Below are positions 1-10,861 of a DNA stretch of 64,000 nucleotides, in pieces. Source of the stretch: Pseudomonas tensinigenes. GTDB lineage: Bacteria > Pseudomonadota > Gammaproteobacteria > Pseudomonadales > Pseudomonadaceae. Position 1 is the first letter of the stretch. Every line of letters starts with the position of its first letter. The position numbers and the translations under genes are program-made. The stretch covers positions 4,457,501 to 4,521,500 of the forward strand of contig NZ_CP077089.1 of assembly GCF_014268445.2 (NCBI RefSeq). Direction: 5' to 3'. The notes under the pieces are model-generated. The model was not told the DNA's origin, searched no databases, and saw only the letters and a list, made by a program, of their open reading frames with translations.

Positions 1-1279
1 CACGCGGTTCCATGACACCAACCGGACGGCTGTTCCAGTGCGGAATCAGCACCAGCGCCGAGAACAGCGCGCAACCGGCGAAGACGATGAACACCGTCAC
101 CGAATCGAAGTAACCCGGCAGCAAACCACCGAGTACCGCCCCCACCGAGCCGCAGCCGTTGACGAAACCGGCAGCGGTGGCGCCGGCCTTGGCTTTGCCG
201 AAATCGATCGCAGCGGCACCGCTGATCATTGAATCCGGGCCATACAGGGTCAGGCCCATGACGAACAGCAGCGCAACCACCAGCAAGACACTGCCGGTGT
301 GCAACGCAGCCATGAACAGCGCCAGCGTCACAGTGAGCAAGAGCAGACTGATCACGCACGCTGGCATGCGCCGGGCACCGAACAGTTTGTCCGAGGCCAG
401 CCCGATCAGAATCGGCCCGAGCAATCCGGCCAGCTCGAACGAAGTGGGAATGATCGCCGCGCCGACCTTGCCGACACTGGGCATCTGTTCAAAGACAATC
501 ACCGGGCCCCACAACAGAATCGCGTAACGCGCCGGTTTCAACATGAAATACGCCAGGCCCAGCACCAGCACCGTGCGGTTACGCAGGATTTCTTTCAGAG
601 GCTCCCAAACGCTGAGTTTGCTGTTAGCTTCGGTTTCTTCCGCCGTCAATACAGGTTCCGGCTCAACCGCCGGCAAACCGACGTCTTCCGGTTTGTTGCG
701 CTGGAAGATAAAGAACAACACCGCCACCACGGCGACCACCACCGCGCTGGAAATGAACGCCGCGTGCCAGGTGCCCATCAAGGTGTACGCCCACCAGCCG
801 GCAAATGGCGACGCCACCAGACCACCAAAGGCGTAGCAGGAACTCCATAACCCGAGCACTCGCCCGCGTTGTTGGGAGGGGAAAAAACTACCGAGGTTTT
901 TGCACAATCCCGACCATCCGGTGGACTGCGCCAAGCCCTGAATCAACATGCAGGTGGCGAAGATCGGCAACGTGGCGTAACTGCCCATCACCAGCGCCGC
1001 TGCCGCGGAAATCAGCAGACCACCAAGCACCACGACCCGAGGACCAAAGCGGTCGGCGAGCATGCCCCAGGTGAACTGGCCGAGGGCATAAGCCGCCAGA
1101 TAAATCGCATCGAGGTTGGCCATGGCCATCTTGTCGAGCATGAAGGTCGGGTCTTCGGCGATGCCGAGTTTGGCCACCGAAAACGCTTTGCGGGTGAAGT
1201 AGAAAGCGGCGTAAGCAAGCCAGGTAATCGCGAAAATCTGCACGCGCCAACGCGCAATGGTGCCGATGTGCTTGTTCAT
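1..1279 (-). CDS. MFS transporter, organophosphate:phosphate antiporter (GlpT/UhpT-like) family, 3' end outside window
   Basis: Inner-membrane permease read leftward from the ATG at 1279; the C-terminus lies beyond base 1, so about 426 residues are visible. The N-terminus reads MNKHIGTIARWRVQIF and is followed by WLAYAAFYFTRKAFSVAK, which resembles the first helix of GlpT/UhpT/UhpC-type carriers. A loop containing FFPSQQRGRVLGLWSS fits the MFS intracellular signature. It is divergent from a LysR gene and close to phnW and phnX, so import of 2-aminoethylphosphonate or a related phosphorylated compound is a reasonable inference. Other organophosphate substrates remain possible. The family call is fairly secure; the substrate is not. 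Confidence 0.8.
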   Translation of the reverse strand, partial: MNKHIGTIARWRVQIFAITWLAYAAFYFTRKAFSVAKLGIAEDPTFMLDKMAMANLDAIYLAAYALGQFTWGMLADRFGPRVVVLGGLLISAAAALVMGSYATLPIFATCMLIQGLAQSTGWSGLCKNLGSFFPSQQRGRVLGLWSSCYAFGGLVASPFAGWWAYTLMGTWHAAFISSAVVVAVVAVLFFIFQRNKPEDVGLPAVEPEPVLTAEETEANSKLSVWEPLKEILRNRTVLVLGLAYFMLKPARYAILLWGPVIVFEQMPSVGKVGAAIIPTSFELAGLLGPILIGLASDKLFGARRMPACVISLLLLTVTLALFMAALHTGSVLLVVALLFVMGLTLYGPDSMISGAAAIDFGKAKAGATAAGFVNGCGSVGAVLGGLLPGYFDSVTVFIVFAGCALFSALVLIPHWNSRPVGVMEPR

Positions 1280-1560
1280 GGTGGTTCTGACCTCAGGGTG
1301 TGAGTGTGCCGGCAGAATCGTTAAGCAAAACGCCTGTGTTTTTATTGTTGAGCACTGCGATATCACCCCGTCCCTACGGCGATATCGGTCAGATGAGTCC
1401 TGCTGTTGCACGCACAGGCTCATGGCCAACGTGCTGCCCGAGCGGACACTCAGCGATGGCGTGAGCCGATCAAAGCAATTACTGTTTAATAAATAAAATC
1501 GATTTATCGTATTTCACACATAAGCTCAGCTTGTTACTGACTAAACGATCAGGTGACTTC

Positions 1561-2433
1561 ATGTCGGTGTCTCACGCCCAACTCAAAGCCTTCCACGCCG
1601 TGGCCGTGCATGGAAGCTTCACCAAAGCCGCCGGGCGCCTTTTTCTCACGCAACCGGCGATATCCGACCAAGTGCGCAAACTCGAAGAGCGTTTCGGCGT
1701 TTTGCTGTTCCACCGCAATAAACGTTCCGTGCGCCTGACCGACTTGGGCGAGCGCTTGCTGGCGATCACCCAGCGCCTGTTTGTGATTGAAGCCGAAGCA
1801 CAGGAACTGTTGCAGGAATCCCAGGCGTTGCAGACCGGCAGCCTGATTCTCGCAGTGGATGCGCCGGTGCACGTGCTGCCGCAGATTGCGCGGTTCTGCG
1901 AACGCTATCCGGGGATCAGCGTGAAGATCGAGACTGGCAACACCGATGAATCGCTGTTTCGCCTGTTCAACTATCAGGCCGATCTGGCGTTGCTCGGGCG
2001 TGATGTCAGCGATGAGCGCTTGCTCTGTGTGCCGCTGCGCAATGATCCGATAGTGGCGTTCGTGTCGCGCAATCATCCGTGGGCCGAGCGTGAATCGATC
2101 TGCCTGGCAGACCTGGATGACACGCCACTGGTGTTGCGTGAGCACGGTTCGGTGACCCGGCAAACGCTGGAAGAGGAAATGGCGCGGGCGGGGTTTCGCA
2201 TTCGCCCGGCGATTCAGGTGGAAGGCCGGGAAGCGGCGCGTGAGGCGGTGGTGGTCGGGATTGGTGTCGGCGTGGTCTCAGCGGCGGAGTTTGGTGCGGA
2301 TTCGCGGGTGTGTGCGTTGCCGATTGTCGACTGCACGCGACGGCTGACGGAGACGCTGGTGTGTTTGCGTGAGCAGAGCAATCGACGGGTGGTGTCGACC
2401 TTCCTCGATATGGTTCGCCAGAGTCTTGTGTGA
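1561..2433 (+). CDS. LysR-family transcriptional regulator, probably of phosphonate uptake or catabolism
   Basis: This is a 290-residue LysR regulator. The N-terminal winged helix (about residues 5-65) contains GSFTKAAGRLFLTQPAISDQ, typical of the LysR recognition helix, followed by a periplasmic-binding-like effector domain. The ATG at 1561 is chosen because AGGTGA lies seven bases upstream; an in-frame TTG at 1531 has no such site. It is divergent from the OPA-family transporter across about 280 bp, so control of that transporter is likely. It resembles the second LysR at 2531-3391 over most of its length, suggesting an old duplication of the local regulator. The effector is unknown. Confidence 0.85.
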   Translation: MSVSHAQLKAFHAVAVHGSFTKAAGRLFLTQPAISDQVRKLEERFGVLLFHRNKRSVRLTDLGERLLAITQRLFVIEAEAQELLQESQALQTGSLILAVDAPVHVLPQIARFCERYPGISVKIETGNTDESLFRLFNYQADLALLGRDVSDERLLCVPLRNDPIVAFVSRNHPWAERESICLADLDDTPLVLREHGSVTRQTLEEEMARAGFRIRPAIQVEGREAAREAVVVGIGVGVVSAAEFGADSRVCALPIVDCTRRLTETLVCLREQSNRRVVSTFLDMVRQSLV

Positions 2434-2444
2434 ACCGTGATGGC

Positions 2445-2516
2445 CCCTTCGCGAGCAGGCTCGCTCCCACATTTGGAATGCATATCCCCTGTGGGAGCGA
2501 GCCTGCTCGCGAAGGG
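2445..2516. repeat. REPIN (two inverted REP sequences)
   Basis: Two REP arms in opposite orientation (2447-2471 and 2490-2514), each carrying the core GCGAGCAGGCTCGCTCCCAC or its complement, with a short spacer. It lies between two convergent LysR genes and can fold into a long hairpin. Confidence 0.92.
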
Positions 2517-2530
2517 AGCGCCACGGTGTA

Positions 2531-3391
2531 TCAGGCGGGCGCCAGGCCAAAGAATGCCTGAATCAAGCGCAACTCCCGCCGCCGCTCCATGCAGCCGATC
2601 ATGTGCCGATTGACCAGCCCCTCGCCGACAATCGGAATCGCCACCACCCTCGGGTCATGACTAACCTCAACCGATGACACCACGCCAACGCCCAACTCAG
2701 CGGCAACGGCTTCGGTCACCGCCTCACGGCTATCGAGTTCCAGCAGCACGCGCGGATGAATCGACGCCTGCGCACAGGCCTGATCAAAAGTACGCCGGGT
2801 GATCGAACTCGGTTCGCGCAGCACCATGATCACTTGATCCAGTTCCTTGAGTTTCACTTCCCCGGCACGCACCGCCCATGGGTGCCCCGCCGGCACTAGC
2901 GCGCAAATCCGCGATTCGCTCAACGCCTGCAGATGCAGGCCTTTGCGCGGCTCCACTTCGGTCAACACCGCCACATCGGCGTGTTCCGACAACAACGCCG
3001 CCAAGGTTTCCTGGGCATTGCCCAAACGCAGATTCACCGTGATCCCCGGATAGCGTGCACGCAGGCTGGCCAGCATCGGCATGACCATGTGCGGCCCGTC
3101 CGCCGCCACTTCCAGCCGCCCGGTCAGCAATTGCCGGTTGGCTTCAAGCAGGGTTTGCGCCTCTTCCGCCAGGCCGAACATCGCGCGGGTAATCGCCGCG
3201 AGTTTGGTGCCCTCCTCGGTCAGTTCCACCCGTCGCGCGGTGCGCCGCAACAAGGTGATCTGGTAGTGCTCCTCCAGCGCCTTGATATGCCCGGTGACCG
3301 CCGGCTGGCTGATAAACAAGCGCGCAGCGGCGCGGGTGAAGCTGCCTTCACGGGCCACGGCATCGAAGGCGCGGAGCTGGAACAGGTTCAT
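2531..3391 (-). CDS. LysR-family transcriptional regulator divergent from phnW
   Basis: A 286-residue LysR protein. The DNA-binding domain includes GSFTRAAARLFISQPAVTGH, followed by a type 2 periplasmic-binding effector domain (about residues 90-286) with the usual LGVGVVSSVE segment. The gene is divergent from phnW across 112 bp, the normal layout for a LysR activator and its target. Control of phnW and perhaps phnX by AEP or an intermediate is therefore inferred. Start is the ATG at 3391; no strong Shine-Dalgarno was seen. Confidence 0.87.
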   Translation of the reverse strand: MNLFQLRAFDAVAREGSFTRAAARLFISQPAVTGHIKALEEHYQITLLRRTARRVELTEEGTKLAAITRAMFGLAEEAQTLLEANRQLLTGRLEVAADGPHMVMPMLASLRARYPGITVNLRLGNAQETLAALLSEHADVAVLTEVEPRKGLHLQALSESRICALVPAGHPWAVRAGEVKLKELDQVIMVLREPSSITRRTFDQACAQASIHPRVLLELDSREAVTEAVAAELGVGVVSSVEVSHDPRVVAIPIVGEGLVNRHMIGCMERRRELRLIQAFFGLAPA

Positions 3392-3503
3392 GGATAACTC
3401 TCACTGATGGCTGGCATAACAACAAACAATTTGATTGATGCAACGGCGAATTGCAACGTATGCCCCGTAGCTTCATCCCACAGCGCTATCCGAGGACACA
3501 CGA

Positions 3504-4613
3504 ATGAGTATCGCCGAACCCATCCTGCTCACTCCCGGCCCGTTGACCACTTCGGCCCGCACCCGCCAGGCGATGATGGTCGACTGGGGGTCATGGGATG
3601 ACCGCTTCAATCAACTGACCGCCAGCCTTTGCGAACAATTGCTGGCGATCCTCAACGGCGCCGCCACTCACCACTGCGTGCCATTGCAGGGCAGCGGCAC
3701 CTTCGCCGTCGAAGCGGCGATCGGCACCTTGGTACCACGTGACGGCAAAGTGCTGGTGCTGATCAACGGTGCCTACGGCAAGCGTCTGGCGAAGATTTGC
3801 GAAGTGCTCGGCCGCTCGTTCAGCACCTTCGAAACCGCTGAAGACGAACCGACCACCGCCGCTGACGTCGATCGTCTGCTGCGCGCCGACAGCGACATCA
3901 CCCACGTCGCGCTGATTCATTGCGAAACCAGCACCGGCATTCTCAATCCGCTGGCGGAGATTGCCCAGGTCGTCGAGCAACACGGTAAACGCCTGATCAT
4001 CGATGCCATGAGTTCCTTCGGCGCATTGCCGGTGGATGCGCAACAAGTGCCGTTCGACGCGCTGATCGCCGCTTCCGGCAAATGCCTGGAAGGCGTACCG
4101 GGGATGGGTTTTGTCTTCGCACGTAAAGAGGCGCTGGCCGCTGCCGCTGGCAATTCGCATTCGCTGGCGATGGACCTGTACGACCAGCACGCCTACATGA
4201 TGAAAACCGGGCAATGGCGCTTCACCCCGCCGACCCACGTGGTCGCGGCGCTGCACGAAGCGCTGCTGCAATACAACGAAGAAGGTGGCTTGCCGGCGCG
4301 GCATGCGCGTTACGCCGCCAACTGTCAGGCGTTGATGGAGGAGATGGGCAAACTCGGTTTGCGCAGCTTCCTGCCAGCGGCGATTCAGGCGCCGATCATT
4401 GCCACGTTCCATGCGCCGCAAGATCCGCGTTATCAGTTCAAGGATTTCTACGAACGGGTCAAGGCCAAGGGTTACATCCTCTATCCGGGCAAATTGACTC
4501 AGGTCGAAACCTTCCGCGTCGGCTGCATCGGCCATGTCAGCCCGGACGAAATGCGCCAGGCCGTCGCGGCGGTCGGCGAAGTGCTGCGCGAGATGGAAGT
4601 CCTCGAAATCTAA
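3504..4613 (+). CDS. phnW: 2-aminoethylphosphonate--pyruvate transaminase
   Basis: A cytosolic PLP enzyme of 369 residues, the usual length for PhnW. It transfers the amino group of 2-aminoethylphosphonate to pyruvate, giving phosphonoacetaldehyde and alanine. The N-terminus has the [10 protein letters not shown] motif of this class V aminotransferase group. IDAMSSFGA (about 166-174) carries the cofactor-binding aspartate, and [13 protein letters not shown] (about 191-203) carries the PLP lysine, K193. AGGACACACGA before the ATG provides a ribosome site. phnX follows after a 144-bp gap filled by a REPIN, so the two genes may be co-transcribed. Together they make AEP a source of phosphate, nitrogen and carbon without a C-P lyase. 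Confidence 0.95.
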   Translation: MSIAEPILLTPGPLTTSARTRQAMMVDWGSWDDRFNQLTASLCEQLLAILNGAATHHCVPLQGSGTFAVEAAIGTLVPRDGKVLVLINGAYGKRLAKICEVLGRSFSTFETAEDEPTTAADVDRLLRADSDITHVALIHCETSTGILNPLAEIAQVVEQHGKRLIIDAMSSFGALPVDAQQVPFDALIAASGKCLEGVPGMGFVFARKEALAAAAGNSHSLAMDLYDQHAYMMKTGQWRFTPPTHVVAALHEALLQYNEEGGLPARHARYAANCQALMEEMGKLGLRSFLPAAIQAPIIATFHAPQDPRYQFKDFYERVKAKGYILYPGKLTQVETFRVGCIGHVSPDEMRQAVAAVGEVLREMEVLEI

Positions 4614-4629
4614 GAACACCACCAATCCC

Positions 4630-4721
4630 CTGTGGGAGTGAGCCTGCTCGCGATGAGGCCGTGCCAGTCGACGAAGATGTTGAATGATCAACCGCTATCG
4701 CGAGCAGGCTCACTCCTACAG
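4630..4721. repeat. REPIN between phnW and phnX
   Basis: Inverted REP arms at 4630-4654 and 4697-4721, of the variant with CTCACTCC. It sits inside the presumed phnWX transcript, where it could form a hairpin affecting relative expression (inference). Confidence 0.9.
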
Positions 4722-4757
4722 TTTGAATTGCATTGCCAACTCAGGAATTTGATCAAC

Positions 4758-5585
4758 ATGAACTACGTCAATCCAAACAAGCTGCAAGCCGCGATCCTCG
4801 ACTGGGCCGGCACCGTGGTCGATTTCGGCTCGTTCGCGCCGACGCAGATCTTCGTCGAAGCGTTCGCCGAGTTCGACGTGCAGGTCTCCATCGAAGAAGC
4901 CCGTGGCCCGATGGGCATGGGCAAGTGGGATCACATCCGCACCCTTTGCGATCAGCCGCAAGTGGCCGAGCGTTATCGCAAGGCATTCGGCCGCACGCCG
5001 AGCGATGACGACGTCACCGCAATCTACAACCGCTTCATGCCGCTGCAGATCGAGAAGATTGCCGAGCACTCGGCGCTGATTCCCGGCGCGCTGGAAACCA
5101 TCGCCAATCTGCGTCAGCAAGGCATCAAGATCGGTTCCTGCTCCGGCTACCCGAAGCAAGTGATGGACAAGGTCGTCGAACTGGCTGCCACCAACGGCTA
5201 CGTCGCCGACCACGTGGTTGCCACCGACGAAGTGCCGAATGGTCGCCCATGGCCGGCGCAGGCGCTGGCCAACGTGATCGCGCTGGGCATTGACGATGTC
5301 GGGGCGTGCGTGAAGATCGATGACACCGTGCCGGGCATTCTCGAAGGCCGCCGCGCCGGGATGTGGACGGTCGCGCTGATCTGCTCGGGCAATGCGCTGG
5401 GTCTGGATTACGCCGGTTTCCGCGCTCTGGGCAGCGATGAGCTGGCCAGCGAACGCAAGCGCATTCACGCGCTGTTCGAAGGCTCGCGCCCGCACTACAT
5501 GATCGACACCATCACTGATCTGCCGGAAGTGATCGCCGACATCAACAAGCGCCTGGCCAACGGTGAGATGCCGCAATCGAGCTGA
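4758..5585 (+). CDS. phnX: phosphonoacetaldehyde hydrolase (phosphonatase)
   Basis: A 275-residue HAD-superfamily enzyme that splits phosphonoacetaldehyde into acetaldehyde and phosphate. The ATG at 4758 gives [19 protein letters not shown]; the HAD nucleophile is D15 in [16 protein letters not shown] contains K56, the lysine that forms the Schiff base with the substrate aldehyde in this family. Later HAD motifs are [11 protein letters not shown] and [10 protein letters not shown]. An AGGAA lies upstream. The reading frame stays open back to 4632 through the REPIN, but this homology-based start is preferred. It acts directly after PhnW. A strong terminator follows. Confidence 0.95.
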   Translation: MNYVNPNKLQAAILDWAGTVVDFGSFAPTQIFVEAFAEFDVQVSIEEARGPMGMGKWDHIRTLCDQPQVAERYRKAFGRTPSDDDVTAIYNRFMPLQIEKIAEHSALIPGALETIANLRQQGIKIGSCSGYPKQVMDKVVELAATNGYVADHVVATDEVPNGRPWPAQALANVIALGIDDVGACVKIDDTVPGILEGRRAGMWTVALICSGNALGLDYAGFRALGSDELASERKRIHALFEGSRPHYMIDTITDLPEVIADINKRLANGEMPQSS

Positions 5586-5600
5586 TCCCTGCCGCTTGCT

Positions 5601-5648
5601 GCCAATAAAAACGCCAGCGTCTGCACGACGCTGGCGTTTTTTATTGGC
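5601..5648 (+). terminator. rho-independent terminator after phnX
   Basis: An 11-bp perfect stem (ACGCCAGCGTC/GACGCTGGCGT) with a 5-base loop and a T run. The outer flanks GCCAATAAAA and TTTTATTGGC extend the palindrome further. Confidence 0.93.
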
Positions 5649-5774
5649 AAAGCCCTGATTCAGGGCATTGAAAGTCCGATCAGCCTCAGGCAAATCCGCC
5701 AAAGCGGATTACAGTTAAAGCATGCCGTCGCACAAGAACGGCCGTTTTGACCCTGATCTGTGAGGAAACACCGT

Positions 5775-6323
5775 ATGCCGTGGACAAGTTCCGAATCCCG
5801 TTACAGCACCGTATCGGTCCTGTTGCACTGGCTGATGCTGGTGTTGTTGGTGCTGGTATACGCCAGCATGGAGTTGCGCGGCCTGTTCCCCAAAGGCAGT
5901 GGCGGGCGCACGCTGATCCGCGAAGTGCATTACATGCTCGGCCTGACCGTGTTTGTGCTGGTGTGGTTTCGCCTGCTCGCGCGCAGCATTGGCCCAGCGC
6001 CGAAAGTCTTCCCCGCCTCACCGCAATGGCAAACCGTGCTGGCGCGGCTGATGCACTGGGCGTTGTACCTGTTCATGATCAGCATGCCGATTCTGGGCTG
6101 GCTGATCACCAGCGCCGAAGGACATCAGGTGATGTTCTATGGCTTTGATCTGCCGCTGCTGGTCGCGGAGAACAAGGAATTCGCCAAACAAGTCGAGGGC
6201 TGGCATGTACTGATCGCCACTATGGGTTACTGGCTGATCGGGCTGCATGCGCTGGCGGGGCTCTATCACCATTACGTGGTCGGTGATAACACGCTGCTGC
6301 GGATGATGCCCAAGCGCGGCTGA
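5775..6323 (+). CDS. cytochrome b561 family protein
   Basis: A 182-residue integral membrane dihaem b-type cytochrome that probably passes electrons between the quinone pool and a periplasmic or membrane partner. There are four hydrophobic segments. Candidate haem-ligand histidines are in VLLHWLML, VHYMLGL, LMHWALYL, GWHVLI and GLHALAGLYHHY. The ATG at 5775 has GAGGAAA correctly placed; an upstream GTG at 5760 lies within that ribosome site and is rejected. The gene stands alone between the phnX terminator and a convergent PLP-enzyme gene. The physiological partner cannot be read from the context. Confidence 0.88.
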   Translation: MPWTSSESRYSTVSVLLHWLMLVLLVLVYASMELRGLFPKGSGGRTLIREVHYMLGLTVFVLVWFRLLARSIGPAPKVFPASPQWQTVLARLMHWALYLFMISMPILGWLITSAEGHQVMFYGFDLPLLVAENKEFAKQVEGWHVLIATMGYWLIGLHALAGLYHHYVVGDNTLLRMMPKRG

Positions 6324-6326
6324 ATA

Positions 6327-7253
6327 TCAGCGGCTGGCGCTGAACCCACGGCGGCCCTGCAAGCCACCGGTGTGAATAAAGATCAGCCGCGTGCCGGGCG
6401 CGAACCTGCCTGCCTCGACCTGTTGCTTGAGTGCCAGCAACGCCTTGCCGGTGTACAGCGGCTCCAGAGGTATGCCGCTGGCTTGCTCGGTTTGTTCGAT
6501 GAACTCCAGCAACACCGGATCAACCTTGGCAAAACCGCCACGGCTGGCGTCGATCAGTTCATAGCCGGCAGTGGCCAGTCCGGCTGACTGCATAATCGAC
6601 TCGACCTGCGGCGCCACGCCGTGATCTTCAGGGACAGCCAGCGCACCATAGACCGGGTGCACACCCGCCTCGGCGAGAACCAGCCCGGCGAGTGTCGTCC
6701 CGGTGCCGCAAGCCAGCCACCATCCGTGGTAATCGCTCCAGCCGAGCGTGGCCAATTGCGCTTGCGCCTGTTCCTTGATGGCGGCACAACCGAGCGCCCC
6801 CGATAAACCGCCACCACCCTCGGGCACCGCATACAACTGCGGATACTGCGCGAGCCAAGGCTCCCAGAATCCCGGCTCGTTTCGTGCGCGGTAGCCGCCG
6901 TAACCCAACCAATGCAGTTGCATGCCGAATGCCTGCAAATCCTGCACTGTCGGCGTTTCCTGTGCATGCCCGCGCAACAGCCCCACGGTTTTGAACCCCA
7001 ACCGTTTCCCCGCCGCCGCCAACGCGTGCAGATGATTGGAATGCGCACCACCGAGACTGATGATGCCCTCGGCACCCGCACGGTCGGCGGCTTTGAGGTG
7101 TTCAACGAGTTTGAACCATTTGTTGCCGCTGATCAGCGGGTCGATCTGGTCGAGGCGCAGGATGGCCACTTCAATGCCGGCGGATGTCAGCCAGTCGAGG
7201 TGAAGGTGTTCGAGAGGGGCTTGGGGGAGCCAGTTGGCGGGAGGCAAAAGCAT
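6327..7253 (-). CDS. PLP-dependent enzyme, ACC deaminase / D-cysteine desulfhydrase family
   Basis: A 308-residue fold-type II PLP enzyme. SGNKWFKL (about residues 42-49) carries the Schiff-base lysine, GGAHSNHLHALAAAG binds the cofactor phosphate region, and GTGTTLAGL is the glycine-rich phosphate loop. Family members desulphurate D-cysteine or deaminate 1-aminocyclopropane-1-carboxylate. Sequence alone does not separate the two, though desulfhydrase-like proteins are the more common in this genus. It is convergent with cytochrome b561 (3-bp gap) and stands as a single gene. Confidence 0.85.
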   Translation of the reverse strand: MLLPPANWLPQAPLEHLHLDWLTSAGIEVAILRLDQIDPLISGNKWFKLVEHLKAADRAGAEGIISLGGAHSNHLHALAAAGKRLGFKTVGLLRGHAQETPTVQDLQAFGMQLHWLGYGGYRARNEPGFWEPWLAQYPQLYAVPEGGGGLSGALGCAAIKEQAQAQLATLGWSDYHGWWLACGTGTTLAGLVLAEAGVHPVYGALAVPEDHGVAPQVESIMQSAGLATAGYELIDASRGGFAKVDPVLLEFIEQTEQASGIPLEPLYTGKALLALKQQVEAGRFAPGTRLIFIHTGGLQGRRGFSASR

Positions 7254-7304
7254 GGGCGGCGATTCGATCTGGACAGAGCCCGCATTCTAGTCGCTCATCA
7301 GCAG

Positions 7305-7465
7305 CCATCGCGAGCAGGCTCACTCCTGCATTGGTTGGGTGGTGCTCACCGAATCAGTGAACAACACACCCCCTGTGGGAGCGAGCCTGCTCGCGAAGGC
7401 GTCGTGTCAGTTGACAAGTGTATTGGCTGACACTCCGCTTTCGCGAGCAGGCTCGCTCCCACAGG
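7305..7465. repeat. single REP followed by a REPIN
   Basis: A lone REP arm at about 7305-7330 and an inverted pair at 7371-7465. They fill the gap between the PLP-enzyme gene start and the 3' end of fadH. Confidence 0.9.
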
Positions 7466-7479
7466 TTCAGCGGCGGAGC

Positions 7480-9540
<2,061 letters not shown>

Positions 9541-9727
9541 TCACGGAAAAGTTGCGGGGGCTCTGCGGCTCCCGTCAGTCATGTTCGACAGACTAAGAGT
9601 CGCATCGCTGTCACTCAATGACCGTAACTGACAACTTATTGATCCAAATGCGCAGTGCCCCTTGGCAACCCGGTCCATGGCCCCTACCCTAGTCGCCATA
9701 CCCTGTACCCGGTAGTTGTTGGTTTAC

Positions 9728-10858
9728 ATGCGCAAACTTTTGTATCTGTTCTTCTCCATGGCCCTTGTCGCCGCCCTGACCACCTACGCCATGTGGGCGG
9801 CGGATCGGCCGGCGGGGCATTACTTGTCGGACCTGCGTATCAAGCTGGCGGTCGACCAGGGCACGCCCGCCGACCGTGGCAATCTGCTCGGTATCCAGCC
9901 CGAATTGTTTCCCACGGACTACCAGAGCCCCGAGCGCCTGCGTCGCAAACTGGCGGCCTACCTGCAGCAAGCGCAGGATCAAGGCTTGTTGAACGACAAA
10001 ACCGTGGTGGTGTTGCCGGAGAACGTCGGCACCTGGCTGCTGCTCAGCGGCGAGAAAGACGAGTTGTATCAGGCCCCGACCCTCGCCGAAGCAATGAACT
10101 GGCTGGCGGCGAGCAATCCGTTATTGTTTGCCCGCGCCTGGCTCAGCGCCAACGGCAAAGACCGTCTCAACGATGCGTACCTGCGCATGAAATCCAAGGC
10201 CATGGCCAAGGACTATCAGGCGCTGTTCGGTGGTCTGGCCAAGGAGTTTCATGTGACGCTGGTGGCCGGCTCGATCGTGCTGCCAGAACCGAGCATCCGC
10301 GACGGCCAGCTCAAACCCGGCAGCGGCGCGTTGTTCAATAGCAGTGTGGTGTTCAGTCGTGATGGCGTGCCGCTTGGCCAGCCGCAACGGCAGATGCACC
10401 CGGTGTTCGATCAGCGAGAAGTGATCGAAGGCGCAGACAAACACTTGCTCAATGTCGTCGATACTCCGGCCGGACGCCTCGGCGTGCTGATTGGCAGCGA
10501 CAGCTGGTATCCGGATAACTACCGCAAACTCGACGAGCAAGGCGCGCAATTGGTCGCGGTGCCCGCGCAAGTACTCGGTCATCGTGCCTGGAACCTGCCT
10601 TGGCGCGGCTACAAGAGTTCCAACACCCCGAGCTCGGTCAGCCTCAAACCCGGCGAACTCACCGAAGGCCAGGCCTGGCATCGCCTGACCCTTACTGCAC
10701 AACCGCCGAGCAGTCGAGCGATTGCCGGCATGAGCGTTTTCCTGCGTGGGCAGTTCTGGGACAAGGCCAGTTCCGGCCAGAGTTTCCTCAGCAGCAACGG
10801 TCAGCAGTTTGCCGATGGCGAGGCCCGTGGCGCGCGTTTGCTGAACATCTGGTTGTAA
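9728..10858 (+). CDS. nitrilase-superfamily protein, probably catalytically dead, membrane-anchored
   Basis: A 376-residue protein with an N-terminal hydrophobic segment (MRKLLYLFFSMALVAALTTY) followed by a carbon-nitrogen hydrolase fold. The glutamate of the triad is present (VVLPENVG). The segment that normally carries the lysine reads PQRQMHPV, with Gln at the expected Lys. The usual ICYDxxFPE cysteine motif reads LIGSDSWYPDNYR, so the nucleophile is replaced. A structural or binding role outside the cytoplasm is inferred. The AraC gene begins three bases after its stop codon, so the two probably form one transcript. The start has no clear ribosome site; a TTG at 9716 is an alternative. 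Confidence 0.78.
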   Translation: MRKLLYLFFSMALVAALTTYAMWAADRPAGHYLSDLRIKLAVDQGTPADRGNLLGIQPELFPTDYQSPERLRRKLAAYLQQAQDQGLLNDKTVVVLPENVGTWLLLSGEKDELYQAPTLAEAMNWLAASNPLLFARAWLSANGKDRLNDAYLRMKSKAMAKDYQALFGGLAKEFHVTLVAGSIVLPEPSIRDGQLKPGSGALFNSSVVFSRDGVPLGQPQRQMHPVFDQREVIEGADKHLLNVVDTPAGRLGVLIGSDSWYPDNYRKLDEQGAQLVAVPAQVLGHRAWNLPWRGYKSSNTPSSVSLKPGELTEGQAWHRLTLTAQPPSSRAIAGMSVFLRGQFWDKASSGQSFLSSNGQQFADGEARGARLLNIWL

Positions 10859-10861
10859 GCC

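Noticed and set aside
1280..1560. Small open frame 1257-1496 between the transporter and LysR gene
   Set aside because: Unusual composition, no ribosome site, and it overlaps the transporter start; this is more likely promoter DNA.
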